DNA of 64,000 nt from Chitinophagaceae bacterium. Its GTDB lineage: Bacteria > Bacteroidota > Bacteroidia > Chitinophagales > Chitinophagaceae. Both the position numbers and the translations under genes were made by a program. The stretch is taken from contig JADJDJ010000001.1 in assembly GCA_016702745.1 (NCBI GenBank), positions 1,364,001-1,428,000 of the forward strand, written 5' to 3'. Positions 18,478 through 26,394 of the stretch are shown piece after piece. The first letter of the stretch is position 1. Each line of letters starts with the position of its first letter. Under the pieces are notes generated by a model. That model was not told where the DNA came from and did not search any database. It saw only the letters and a list, made by a program, of their open reading frames with translations.

Positions 18478-19857
18478 ATGTCAGATATCACCCAAGCCGG
18501 AGCCCCTGCAAAAAGCAACAGTATACCAGATACAGGAAAGCAAATCATTCAGGATAATCTCGACTACACCCTCTTTTCCTGGAGCAAACAAAAAGGCATT
18601 GCCCCCATTGCCGTAAAACATGCCGAAAGCGTGTACCTCTACGACTATGAAGGCAAACGCTATATTGATTTTTCCTCCGGACTGATGAATGTGAATATCG
18701 GTCATGGTAACCAACGCGTGACCCAGGCCGTGGTAAAACAAATGCAGGAAGTGGCCTATGTCACCCCCAGCTGTGTAACTGAAGTAAGAGGAGAACTGGG
18801 AAAAAAACTGGCAGCCATTTGTCCGGGTGACCTGAACAAAGCTTTCTTCACCTTATGCGGTGCCACTTCGATTGAAAACGGCATCAAACTGGCGAGACTC
18901 TATACCGGCCGGCATAAAATAGTAACCCGCTATCAATCATACCACGGCGCTTCTTATGGCGCCATGAGTGCCAGCGGTGACCCAAGGCGTATTCCTATGG
19001 ACAGTCAGCAGGCTCCCAATTTTGTACACTTTGACCTTCCCTATGCTTATCGCTGGGAATATGGGGAAGAAAATTTATTAAAAGAATCCGTGGCTTCTCT
19101 GGAAAGGGTAATTGCCTATGAAGGTCCGGGTAATATTGCCGCCATCCTGCTGGAAGGAGAATCGGGTTCATCAGGTTGTTTGCAATATCCCGTTGGATAC
19201 TTGAAAGCAGTTCGAAGCATCTGTGACAAATATGGCATCCTGCTGATCATCGATGAAGTGATGAGTGGATTTGGCAGGACCGGTAAATGGTTTGGATTTG
19301 AAAACCATGGGATCATTCCGGATATGATTGCCATGGCCAAGGGACTCACCAGTGGTTATCTTCCATTTGGTTGTCTGATGGTGAGTGACCGCATTGCTGC
19401 TAAATATGATGATACTGTTCTTTCACTTGGACTGACTTATAGTGCCCACCCCGTAAGTTGTGCGGCCGCATTGGAGACCTTAAAAATTTATGAAGATGAA
19501 GGACTGATTGCCAACTGTGCTGCCATGGGAAGATATGTGGACGAACAAGTCGAACTATTAAAAGCTAAACATCCCAGTATCGGCGATTTCCGCAATACCG
19601 GACTACTGGGTTGTATTGAACTGGTCAAAAACAGAACCAGCAAGGAACCCATGGCGCCCTTCAATGCCAAACCGGATGAAATGGCGGTGATGAATAAAGT
19701 CGCCGCTAAAATCAAAGAGCTGGGCATGTACACATTCGTGAGATGGAGTTATGTCTTTATCGCTCCTCCCCTTTGTGTAACCAAAGCACAGATTGATGAA
19801 GGGCTTGCGATTATAAGTGAAGCGATCAGCATCGCTGATGAGAGTATGGGGAATTAG
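18478..19857 (+). CDS. Class III omega-aminotransferase (probable beta-alanine/beta-aminoisobutyrate aminotransferase)
   Basis: 459-residue PLP enzyme. Diagnostic parts: DYEGKRYIDFSSGLMNVNIG, CGATSIENGIKLARLYTGRH, YHGASYGAMSASG, the PLP-contacting Asp in LLIIDEVMSGFGRTGKW, and the Schiff-base Lys in MIAMAKGLTSGYLP. The family transfers amino groups from omega positions. Its place between mmsA and the nucleobase transporter makes beta-alanine (from uracil) and 3-aminoisobutyrate (from thymine) the likely donors, with pyruvate or 2-oxoglutarate as acceptor. Substrate choice is inferred from context. Confidence 0.85.
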   Translation: MSDITQAGAPAKSNSIPDTGKQIIQDNLDYTLFSWSKQKGIAPIAVKHAESVYLYDYEGKRYIDFSSGLMNVNIGHGNQRVTQAVVKQMQEVAYVTPSCVTEVRGELGKKLAAICPGDLNKAFFTLCGATSIENGIKLARLYTGRHKIVTRYQSYHGASYGAMSASGDPRRIPMDSQQAPNFVHFDLPYAYRWEYGEENLLKESVASLERVIAYEGPGNIAAILLEGESGSSGCLQYPVGYLKAVRSICDKYGILLIIDEVMSGFGRTGKWFGFENHGIIPDMIAMAKGLTSGYLPFGCLMVSDRIAAKYDDTVLSLGLTYSAHPVSCAAALETLKIYEDEGLIANCAAMGRYVDEQVELLKAKHPSIGDFRNTGLLGCIELVKNRTSKEPMAPFNAKPDEMAVMNKVAAKIKELGMYTFVRWSYVFIAPPLCVTKAQIDEGLAIISEAISIADESMGN

Positions 19858-19922
19858 GTATTAGGAATTGGTTATTGGGTATTAGTTATTAAGATATTAT
19901 GATATTGGGATATTCAAAGCTT
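19858..19922. repeat. Degenerate ATTAGGTATTAGG-like intergenic repeat
   Basis: The gap between the aminotransferase and transporter genes consists largely of near-repeats of a 7-8-bp ATTAGGT/GGTATTA/AGTTATT theme. There is no reading frame or stable hairpin. It looks like decayed simple-sequence DNA. Confidence 0.45.
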
Positions 19923-19932
19923 CTACTTGCTT

Positions 19933-21387
19933 ATGCTTGACTCTTCAGTAAACAAAGATGCATCCCTCATTAATGAGGATCTGGCTCCGATACCAGCAGA
20001 TAAAAGAACCTGGGGTACCGGTAATTATGCAGCTTTATGGATCAGCATGAGTTTATGTATTCCCACGTATATGCTGGCCAGTTCATTAATAGGTGGTGGC
20101 ATGAACTGGTGGCAGGCCATTCTTACTATTTTTCTGGGAAATACCATTGTACTCATTCCTATGATCCTGAACGGACATGCCGGTGCAAAATATGGTATCC
20201 CCTTTCCGGTTTTTGCCAGGGCCAGTTTCGGTACACTTGGAGCAAATATTCCAGCCATGCTCAGGGCGATTGTGGCCTGTGGATGGTTTGGAATTCAAAC
20301 CTGGATTGGTGGTGATGCCTTGTATCATATACTCAAAGCCTGGAATCCTACATTGGCAGAAGTAGATACTAAATCCCTTTTCCCTCAGGCCCTTCCGATG
20401 ATTTGCTTTTTTGTATTCTGGTTACTCAATATGCTGGTGGTGTATTATGGTGTCGAAAGCATCCGGAAATTACTGGTGTTCAAAGCTATTTTTTTACCAG
20501 TGGCTGCGTTGGCGTTGCTGGCCTGGGCGATTACAGCTGCAAAAGGACTGGGTCCGATCCTTGAACAACCTTCCCAATTACATGGCGCTGCATTCTGGAA
20601 CTATTTCTTTCCAGCTTTAACAGGAATGGTGGGTTTCTGGGCCACATTATCATTGAATATTCCGGATTTCACCCGGTATGCAAGATCACAAAAAGCACAA
20701 ATACGCGGGCAGGCCATTGGGTTACCTCCATCCATGACCATGTTTGCATTCATCGGAGTGGTGGTAACATCCGCCACACCGATTGTATATGGAAGTACGA
20801 TCTGGGATCCAGTACAATTAGCAGGCAAGTTTGAAAATAAACTGATCGTAAGTTTTGCGATGCTGGCCGTGGTCATCTCCACATTGGCAACCAATATTGC
20901 AGCTAATATTGTGAGTCCGGCCAATGATTTCGCCAACCTTGCGCCGAAGAAAATCAATTTCAGAATGGGAGGTTATATCACGGGCATTATCGGCATCCTC
21001 ATTTTCCCGTGGAAATTAGTTGCCGATCCAAGCGGATATATATTTACCTGGCTGGTTGGTTATTCCAGTTTATTAGGCCCCGTTGGCGGGATCTTGATTG
21101 TGGATTATTACTTTATCCGCAAACAGCAATTGCAGGTAGATGAATTGTATAGTTTCAAAGGGCGTTATCAATATAGCAGGGGGATTAATTACAAAGCGGT
21201 ACTGGCTTTATTGATTGGTATAGTTCCTAATATTCCCGGATTTCTGGTAACCATAAATGTGTTGCGGGCGGATATGGTTCCTTCCGCAATCAGCAACATC
21301 TATCATTATGCCTGGTTTGTAGGGTTCCTGGTAAGCGGAATAGTTTATTTAACCTTAATGAAGAATGATACACCGCAGAGAACGTGA
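19933..21387 (+). CDS. NCS1-family nucleobase:cation symporter
   Basis: About 484 residues and some twelve membrane helices. NCS1 hallmarks are visible: the N-terminal RTWGTGNYAALWISMSLCIP, GHAGAKYGIPFPVFARASFG, CGWFGIQTWIGGDALY, and GFWATLSLNIPDFTRYARSQ. The family imports uracil, allantoin, hydantoin, cytosine or purines with Na+ or H+. In this cluster uracil/thymine or a dihydropyrimidine is the likely cargo. The ATG at 19933 is preferred to the TTG at 19927. The last residues (PQRT) are encoded inside the ACCGCAGAGA repeat element, so the natural C-terminus may have been altered by the insertion. Confidence 0.88.
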   Translation: MLDSSVNKDASLINEDLAPIPADKRTWGTGNYAALWISMSLCIPTYMLASSLIGGGMNWWQAILTIFLGNTIVLIPMILNGHAGAKYGIPFPVFARASFGTLGANIPAMLRAIVACGWFGIQTWIGGDALYHILKAWNPTLAEVDTKSLFPQALPMICFFVFWLLNMLVVYYGVESIRKLLVFKAIFLPVAALALLAWAITAAKGLGPILEQPSQLHGAAFWNYFFPALTGMVGFWATLSLNIPDFTRYARSQKAQIRGQAIGLPPSMTMFAFIGVVVTSATPIVYGSTIWDPVQLAGKFENKLIVSFAMLAVVISTLATNIAANIVSPANDFANLAPKKINFRMGGYITGIIGILIFPWKLVADPSGYIFTWLVGYSSLLGPVGGILIVDYYFIRKQQLQVDELYSFKGRYQYSRGINYKAVLALLIGIVPNIPGFLVTINVLRADMVPSAISNIYHYAWFVGFLVSGIVYLTLMKNDTPQRT

Positions 21388-21546
21388 GAAGAGAAATGAA
21401 ATAAATATTCACCGCAGAGAACATGAGAAAAGGAGGCTTCGCAGAGATATCAATGCGAATACTTATATCTCTCATTTTTACTCGGCAAAATAACCTTAAT
21501 AAAAACTCTGCGTAAACTCCGCTATCTCATTTCTCTGCGGTTAAAA
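21371..21546. repeat. Palindromic intergenic element, ACCGCAGAGA ... TCTCTGCGGT
   Basis: Two direct copies of ACCGCAGAGAAC (21372 and 21411) are followed by an inverted partner ATTTCTCTGCGGTT (21529-21542). Between them lies another TCGCAGAGATATC/ACTCTGCGTAAAC pair. The element fills the whole gap between the transporter and dihydropyrimidinase genes and overlaps the transporter stop codon. Confidence 0.7.
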
Positions 21547-21555
21547 TATATCAGT

Positions 21556-22899
21556 ATGACTACACTCATCAAAAACGGAAGGATCATCACAGCCACCGAC
21601 GACTATTCAGCAGATATCCTCATCGAAGGCGAAACCATCAAAGCTATCGGTAAAGGCTTTCAGGTAAAGGCAGAAAAAGAAATCGATGCCACCGGTAAAC
21701 TGGTATTTCCCGGAGGTATTGACCCGCATGTGCACCTTGATATGCCATTTATGGGCACCTACTCTTCCGACAATTATGAAACCGGCACCAGGGCCGCCCT
21801 ATTTGGCGGCACCACCATGGTGATTGATTTTATCCTGCAGAAACAGGGGAACAGCCTGCAGTCCGCACTCGATGAATGGAGAGGACGCAGTGATGGAAAC
21901 TGTGTTGGCGATTACAGCTTTCATATGGCAGTCACTGATTTCAACGAACAAACCAAATCAGAAATAAAGGGATTGATTGAAAAGGAAGGAATCAGTTCAT
22001 TCAAAACATTCATGGCCTATAAAGGGGCGCTGATGATAGATGACCGCCAAATGGTGGGATTGATGCAGGAAGTTAAAAAACAGGGCGGGCTGATTAATGT
22101 ACATGCAACCAATGGTGATATGATTGATTACCTGATTGCCAAACACAGGGCGGAAGGAAAGCTGAGTCCCCTGTATCATTATTTGTCGCAACCGGAAGTT
22201 ACAGAAGCAGAAGCCAGTGGTCGCTTCGCTGATCTTGCGAATTACACGGGTTGTCCGGGTTATATTGTTCACCTCACTTGTGAAGGGGCATTGAATGCAG
22301 TTCGGAATGCGACCCGCAGAAACCAGAAAGTATTTGTAGAAACCTGTATACAGTACCTGATCCTGGATGCCTCATTATATGAAAAAGAAGATGGAGCGAA
22401 ATGGGTCATGAGTCCTCCCCTGCGTGAACAAAAAGACCAGGAAACCTTATGGGCCGGTATCAACCAGGGGCTGGTACAGGTGGTGGCCACAGATCATTGT
22501 CCCTTTATGTTGGAACAGAAATTAATGGGCAAGGATGATTTCTCTAAAATACCCAATGGGCATCCAGCTATTGAAAACAGAATGGAGCTGCTCTACAGCG
22601 AGGGAGTACATAAGGGAAAAATCAGTCTGAATAAATATGTGGAAGTAGCCTGCACCAATCCGGCAAAAATATTTGGCATGTTCCCGCAAAAAGGAACCAT
22701 CGCCGCCGGCAGCGATGCGGATATTGTGATTTTTGATCCTAACGAGCAACATAGTTTATCCGCCAAAACCCATCACATGAATGTGGATTATAGTGGATAT
22801 GAAGGCTGGAAGATCACGGGAAAAGTAAAGACGGTCTTACTGCGTGGGCAAATTGCAATAAGAAAACAACGAATGCAAAATCCGGAAAGGATATGGTAA
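21556..22899 (+). CDS. hydA: Dihydropyrimidinase (D-hydantoinase)
   Basis: 447 residues, amidohydrolase superfamily. The binuclear metal site is intact: DPHVHLDMPF (HxH), the carbamylated Lys in FKTFMAYKGALM, INVHATNG, YIVHLTCEGAL, and the catalytic Asp in VATDHCPF. The enzyme hydrolyses dihydrouracil or dihydrothymine to N-carbamoyl-beta-alanine or N-carbamoyl-beta-aminoisobutyrate, the second step of the reductive pathway. It lies directly before the ureidopropionase gene, which takes its product. Length and motifs match active family members. Confidence 0.93.
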   Translation: MTTLIKNGRIITATDDYSADILIEGETIKAIGKGFQVKAEKEIDATGKLVFPGGIDPHVHLDMPFMGTYSSDNYETGTRAALFGGTTMVIDFILQKQGNSLQSALDEWRGRSDGNCVGDYSFHMAVTDFNEQTKSEIKGLIEKEGISSFKTFMAYKGALMIDDRQMVGLMQEVKKQGGLINVHATNGDMIDYLIAKHRAEGKLSPLYHYLSQPEVTEAEASGRFADLANYTGCPGYIVHLTCEGALNAVRNATRRNQKVFVETCIQYLILDASLYEKEDGAKWVMSPPLREQKDQETLWAGINQGLVQVVATDHCPFMLEQKLMGKDDFSKIPNGHPAIENRMELLYSEGVHKGKISLNKYVEVACTNPAKIFGMFPQKGTIAAGSDADIVIFDPNEQHSLSAKTHHMNVDYSGYEGWKITGKVKTVLLRGQIAIRKQRMQNPERIW

Positions 22900-22933
22900 A
22901 TTTATAAAGCGTCAGAAAGTAGGCAATAAAATT

Positions 22934-23020
22934 TAACCGCCCGCAGGGCCCTGTGGGCAAAGACGCAAAGACGCGAAGAAATCCTTGCGAATCTTTGCGC
23001 CTTTGCGTCTTAGCGGTTAA
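22934..23020. repeat. Palindromic intergenic element AACCGC ... GCGGTT with GCAAAGACGC core
   Basis: Termini AACCGC (22935-22940) and GCGGTT (23013-23018) are inverted. The arms carry GCAAAGACGCAAAGACGCG on the left and CTTTGCGCCTTTGCGTCTT on the right, so the whole element can fold into one hairpin. The GCAAAGACGC word is the core of the tandem array at 25349-25969. Confidence 0.72.
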
Positions 23021-23060
23021 AAATTTAAAATTCAACATTTATCATTCAAAATAATCATTA

Positions 23061-23927
23061 ATGCCCAGAATCATTAAATCAGGCCTCATCCAAATGAGCC
23101 TTCCGAAAACCGAAGGAGAAGGTACCATTGCAGAAATCAAGGAAGCCATGGTACAAAAACATATTCCCCTGATCGAAGAGGCGGGAAAGAAAGGAGTACA
23201 GATTCTATGCTTCCAGGAGATATTCAATACACCTTATTTCTGTCCGGGACAGGACAAAGCCTGGTATGAGAGTGCAGAGACAGTCCCTGGCCCGACCATT
23301 GAACGGATGCAGGAATATGCCCGGAAATACAATATGGTGATGATTGTACCGGTATATGAAAAAGAACAGGCAGGGGTTTTATATAATACTGCGGCTGTGA
23401 TTGATGCAGACGGACAGTATTTAGGCAAGTACAGAAAAAACCATATCCCCCATACTTCCGGATTCTGGGAAAAATTCTTTTTCAAACCCGGCAACCTGGG
23501 TTATCCGGTCTTTCAAACCAAATATGCTAAAGTGGGCGTATACATCTGCTATGACCGGCACTTCCCAGACGGAGCAAGGATTCTGGGATTGAATGGTGCC
23601 GAGATCGTATACAATCCATCAGCAACAGTTGCCGGGCTTTCTCAATACTTATGGAAACTGGAACAACCTGCCCACGCTGCGGCCAATGGTTATTTCATGG
23701 GTTGTATCAACCGGGTAGGCACCGAGAAACCCTGGAACCTGGGTAAGTTTTATGGCAGCAGCTATTTTGTTGACCCTCGTGGACAAATATTTGCACAGGC
23801 ATCAGAAGACAAAGATGAATTGCTGATTGCCGAATTTGATCTGGATATGATTGAAGAAGTGAGATCGGTCTGGCAGTTTTTCCGTGACCGTAGACCGGAA
23901 ACATATGGGAAATTAACTGAGCTTTAA
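23061..23927 (+). CDS. Nitrilase-superfamily amidohydrolase, probable beta-ureidopropionase
   Basis: 288 residues with the complete Glu-Lys-Cys triad of the carbon-nitrogen hydrolases: Glu in LCFQEIFNTPYF, Lys in GKYRKNHIPHT, and Cys in GVYICYDRHFPDGARIL. HIPHTSGFWEKFFFKPG and YDRHFP are also typical of beta-ureidopropionase and N-carbamoyl amidases. The expected reaction is hydrolysis of N-carbamoyl-beta-alanine to beta-alanine, CO2 and NH3. Gene order (dihydropyrimidinase before, dihydropyrimidine dehydrogenase after) supports this; the closely related agmatine-side N-carbamoylputrescine amidase is less likely here. Confidence 0.88.
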   Translation: MPRIIKSGLIQMSLPKTEGEGTIAEIKEAMVQKHIPLIEEAGKKGVQILCFQEIFNTPYFCPGQDKAWYESAETVPGPTIERMQEYARKYNMVMIVPVYEKEQAGVLYNTAAVIDADGQYLGKYRKNHIPHTSGFWEKFFFKPGNLGYPVFQTKYAKVGVYICYDRHFPDGARILGLNGAEIVYNPSATVAGLSQYLWKLEQPAHAAANGYFMGCINRVGTEKPWNLGKFYGSSYFVDPRGQIFAQASEDKDELLIAEFDLDMIEEVRSVWQFFRDRRPETYGKLTEL

Positions 23928-23934
23928 ATAAATC

Positions 23935-24011
23935 ACCGCTGAGAAAATGAGAACACGGAGGTTTCGCAGAGTTACTCAGCGAAACCTCTTGACTCTCTTG
24001 TTCTCCGCGGT
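23935..24011. repeat. Palindromic intergenic element ACCGCTGAGAA ... TTCTCCGCGGT
   Basis: The outer arms (23935-23945 and 24001-24011) pair with one mismatch, and the inner arms GAGGTTTCGC (23958-23967) and GCGAAACCTC (23979-23988) pair perfectly. It fills the gap between the ureidopropionase and preT genes and belongs to the same family as the elements at 21371 and 22934. Confidence 0.78.
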
Positions 24012-24027
24012 AAAAAAATCGAAAGCA

Positions 24028-25383
24028 ATGGCTATTGCTCCAAACAAACTCACTACGCAACAGTACGACAATAACTTCGCCGACATCCATCCGCCATTTG
24101 AGAACAAAACAGCGGCGCAGGTGGAAGCCAGTCGTTGTTTATTCTGTTATGATGCGCCTTGTACCAAGAGTTGTCCGACTCATATTGATGTGCCCAAGTT
24201 CATCAAACAGATTGTGACACACAATGTGAAAGGATCTGCCCATACCATCTTTTCCTCCAATATCATGGGGGCAGGTTGCAGCAAGGTTTGTCCGGTAGAG
24301 AAACTCTGTGAAGGCAGTTGTGTATTCAACCTGCTCGATGAACCGCCGATCCCGATCGCCAAACTACAACGGTACAGCACAGAAATAGCGATGGACAATA
24401 ACTGGCAATTATTTCAAAGAAAAATGTCTACCGGTAAAAAAGTGGCGGTAGTGGGTGCTGGCCCAGCTGGTTTAAGTTGTGCCCATGTGTTGAGTCGTGA
24501 AGGGGTTGATGTCACCATCTATGAAAAAGAAAGCAAGGGCGGCGGACTGATGACCTACGGCATTGCGGCCTATAAAGTCACCCCTCAGTTTTGCGAAGAT
24601 GAAGTGAACTATATCACCGGTATAGGCGGTATTGACATCCGATACAATCAGGAACTGGGTAAGGATATTTCACTGGAAGAACTGCAGGCTGGCTATGATG
24701 CCGTTTACCTCGGCATTGGTGTGGGTATTGCCCGGGAACTGGATATACCCGGTGAGGAACTGGAAGGCGTGGTGGATGCCATTCGTTTTATTTATGAACT
24801 GCGGACCAAGGGGTTTCCTGCCGTTCCGGTGGGTGATAAAGTAGCGGTGATTGGCATGGGAATGACCGCCATTGATGCGGCAACACAGGCGAAAAGACTC
24901 GGAGCGAAAGAAGTGACCATGCTTTACCGAAGAACAGAAACTGAAATGCCCTGTACGCGTCATGAACTGGATATAGCGATGCTGGATGGTTGTGAGATTA
25001 TCTGGTTAGCCGCCCCTAAAGAAATAAAGGGAAATGGAAAAGCGGAGCAATTAATCTGCTCCAAAATGAAATTAGGAGAACCCGATGCCAGTGGCCGCCG
25101 CTCCCCTGTTGAAACCGGTGAAACTTTTACACTGGAAGTGGATATGGTGATCAAGGCGGCAGGACAAAAGCCGTTTGACAAACTGGTGCAATCAATGAAT
25201 CTGGAAAATAAAAACGGAAAGATCGTAATCGATGAAAATTGTTCAACAAATTTAAAAGGTGTATTTGCGGGCGGGGACGATGTTAATGGAGGGAAAGAAG
25301 TTGTAGATGCAGTACAGGCGGGGAAAGATGGAGCTGCAGCAATTTTAAAAAATACATTTCACGCAAAGACGCAAAGTAAATAA
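24028..25383 (+). CDS. preT: NAD-dependent dihydropyrimidine dehydrogenase, PreT (flavoprotein) subunit
   Basis: About 451 residues, homologous to the N-terminal half of mammalian dihydropyrimidine dehydrogenase and to GltD. Two N-terminal [4Fe-4S] sites: CLFCYDAPCTKSCP and GAGCSKVCPVEKLCEGSC. An FAD site (VAVVGAGPAGLSCAHVLSREG), an NAD(P) site (VAVIGMGMTAIDAATQAKRLG), and an FAD tail (GVFAGGDDVNGGKEVVDAV) follow. Electrons pass from NAD(P)H to PreA. ATG 24028 is preferred because earlier in-frame codons (from 23947) lie inside a repeat element. The last ten or so residues (after AAILK) and the stop codon are encoded by the first unit of the tandem array, so the C-terminus is repeat-derived. 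Confidence 0.9.
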   Translation: MAIAPNKLTTQQYDNNFADIHPPFENKTAAQVEASRCLFCYDAPCTKSCPTHIDVPKFIKQIVTHNVKGSAHTIFSSNIMGAGCSKVCPVEKLCEGSCVFNLLDEPPIPIAKLQRYSTEIAMDNNWQLFQRKMSTGKKVAVVGAGPAGLSCAHVLSREGVDVTIYEKESKGGGLMTYGIAAYKVTPQFCEDEVNYITGIGGIDIRYNQELGKDISLEELQAGYDAVYLGIGVGIARELDIPGEELEGVVDAIRFIYELRTKGFPAVPVGDKVAVIGMGMTAIDAATQAKRLGAKEVTMLYRRTETEMPCTRHELDIAMLDGCEIIWLAAPKEIKGNGKAEQLICSKMKLGEPDASGRRSPVETGETFTLEVDMVIKAAGQKPFDKLVQSMNLENKNGKIVIDENCSTNLKGVFAGGDDVNGGKEVVDAVQAGKDGAAAILKNTFHAKTQSK

Positions 25384-25969
25384 GACGCAAAGGAAATTTT
25401 AAAATACATTTCACGCAAAGACGCAAGGTAAATAAGACGCAAAGGCAATTTTAAAATACATTTCACGCAAAGTCGCAAGGTAAATAAGACGCAAAGGAAA
25501 TTTTAAAATACATTTCACGCAAAGACGCAAAGGAAATAAGATGCAAAGGAAATTCTAAAATACAATTCACGCAAAGACGCAAGGTAAATAAGACGCAAAG
25601 GAAATTTTAAAATACATTTCACGCAAAGACGCAAAGGGAAATAAGACGCAAAGGAAATTTTAAAATGTATTTCACGCAAAGACGCAAGGTAAATAAGACA
25701 CAAAGGCAATTTTAAAATACATTTCACGCAAAGTGGCAAGGTAAATAAGACGCAAAGGAAATTTTAAAATACATTTCACGCAAAGACGCAAAGGAAATAA
25801 GATGCACAGGAAATTCTAAAATACAATTCACGCAAAGACGCAAGGTAAATAAGACGCAAAGGAAATTTTAAAATACATTTCACGCTAAGACGCAAAGGGA
25901 AATAAGAAGCAAAGGAAATTCTAAAATACAATTCAAGCAAAGACGTAAAGGAAATAAGACGCAAAAGCT
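25349..25969. repeat. Tandem array of twelve 52-53-bp units (core CACGCAAAGACGCAA)
   Basis: Units begin AAAATACATTTCACGC or a close variant at 25349, 25401, 25453, 25505, 25557, 25609, 25662, 25714, 25766, 25818, 25870 and 25923; the last runs into the ATG at 25970. Each contains two GCAAAG-type words separated by GGTAAATAAGA or AGGAAATAAGA. Units 2-6 and 7-11 form two 261-bp blocks whose internal variants recur in the same order (about eight differences between blocks). There are no unique spacers, so it is not CRISPR. The unit length is not a multiple of 3 and no convincing gene lies inside. Confidence 0.93.
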
Positions 25970-26347
25970 ATGACGGAGAACGAAATTTCAAGACTGGTTG
26001 TCGATCTGTGTTTTAAGATACATACGCAGTATGGTCCAGGGCTTTTTGAATCGGTATATGAGGAAATATTTTGTTACGAGTGGGAGAAATCGGGGATCCC
26101 TTTTTCAAGACAACATCCTGTTCCATTGATTCATGAAGCAGTAAAATTGGATATTGGGTTCAGGGCAGATATAATTATAGATAGTAAAGTAGTGGTAGAA
26201 CTTAAATCCATCGAAGCACTGGCACCTGTTCACCACAAACAGGTATTAACTTATTTAAAATTGACAAATTGTAAGCTTGGCCTTTTAATAAATTTTAATG
26301 TGGCGCTTATTAAAGAGGGCATACATCGTATTGTAAACAAACTTTAA
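25970..26347 (+). CDS. GxxExxY protein (PD-(D/E)XK nuclease-like)
   Basis: 125 residues. The family signature GLFESVY is present in QYGPGLFESVYEE (about residues 24-34). The PD-(D/E)XK-type catalytic pattern is visible as FRADIIIDSKVVVELKS, with Asp in the first strand and ExK in the second. This family (PF13366-like) is widespread in Bacteroidota, with no established substrate. The gene is set exactly between twelve direct repeat units and one inverted unit, and it separates preT from preA. It has no recognisable promoter or Shine-Dalgarno apart from repeat sequence. The stop codon abuts the inverted unit. Confidence 0.88.
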   Translation: MTENEISRLVVDLCFKIHTQYGPGLFESVYEEIFCYEWEKSGIPFSRQHPVPLIHEAVKLDIGFRADIIIDSKVVVELKSIEALAPVHHKQVLTYLKLTNCKLGLLINFNVALIKEGIHRIVNKL

Positions 26348-26393
26348 ACTTTGCGTCTTTTCTACTTTGCGTCTTTGCGTGAAAAATAAAATA
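26348..26393. repeat. Single inverted copy of the 52-bp unit
   Basis: Contains CTTTGCGTCTT and TTTGCGTCTTTGCGTG, the reverse complement of the array core, then AAAAATAAAAT. With the array at 25349-25969 it gives the GxxExxY gene inverted flanks. Confidence 0.85.
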
Positions 26394-26394
26394 T

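Noticed and set aside
25515..25964. Minus-strand reading frames across the repeat array
   Set aside because: They only restate the repeat in another frame; the 52-bp unit is not a multiple of three, and no start or promoter is present.
25349..25969. CRISPR array
   Set aside because: Units are contiguous and similar over their full 52 bp; there are no unique spacers and no cas genes.
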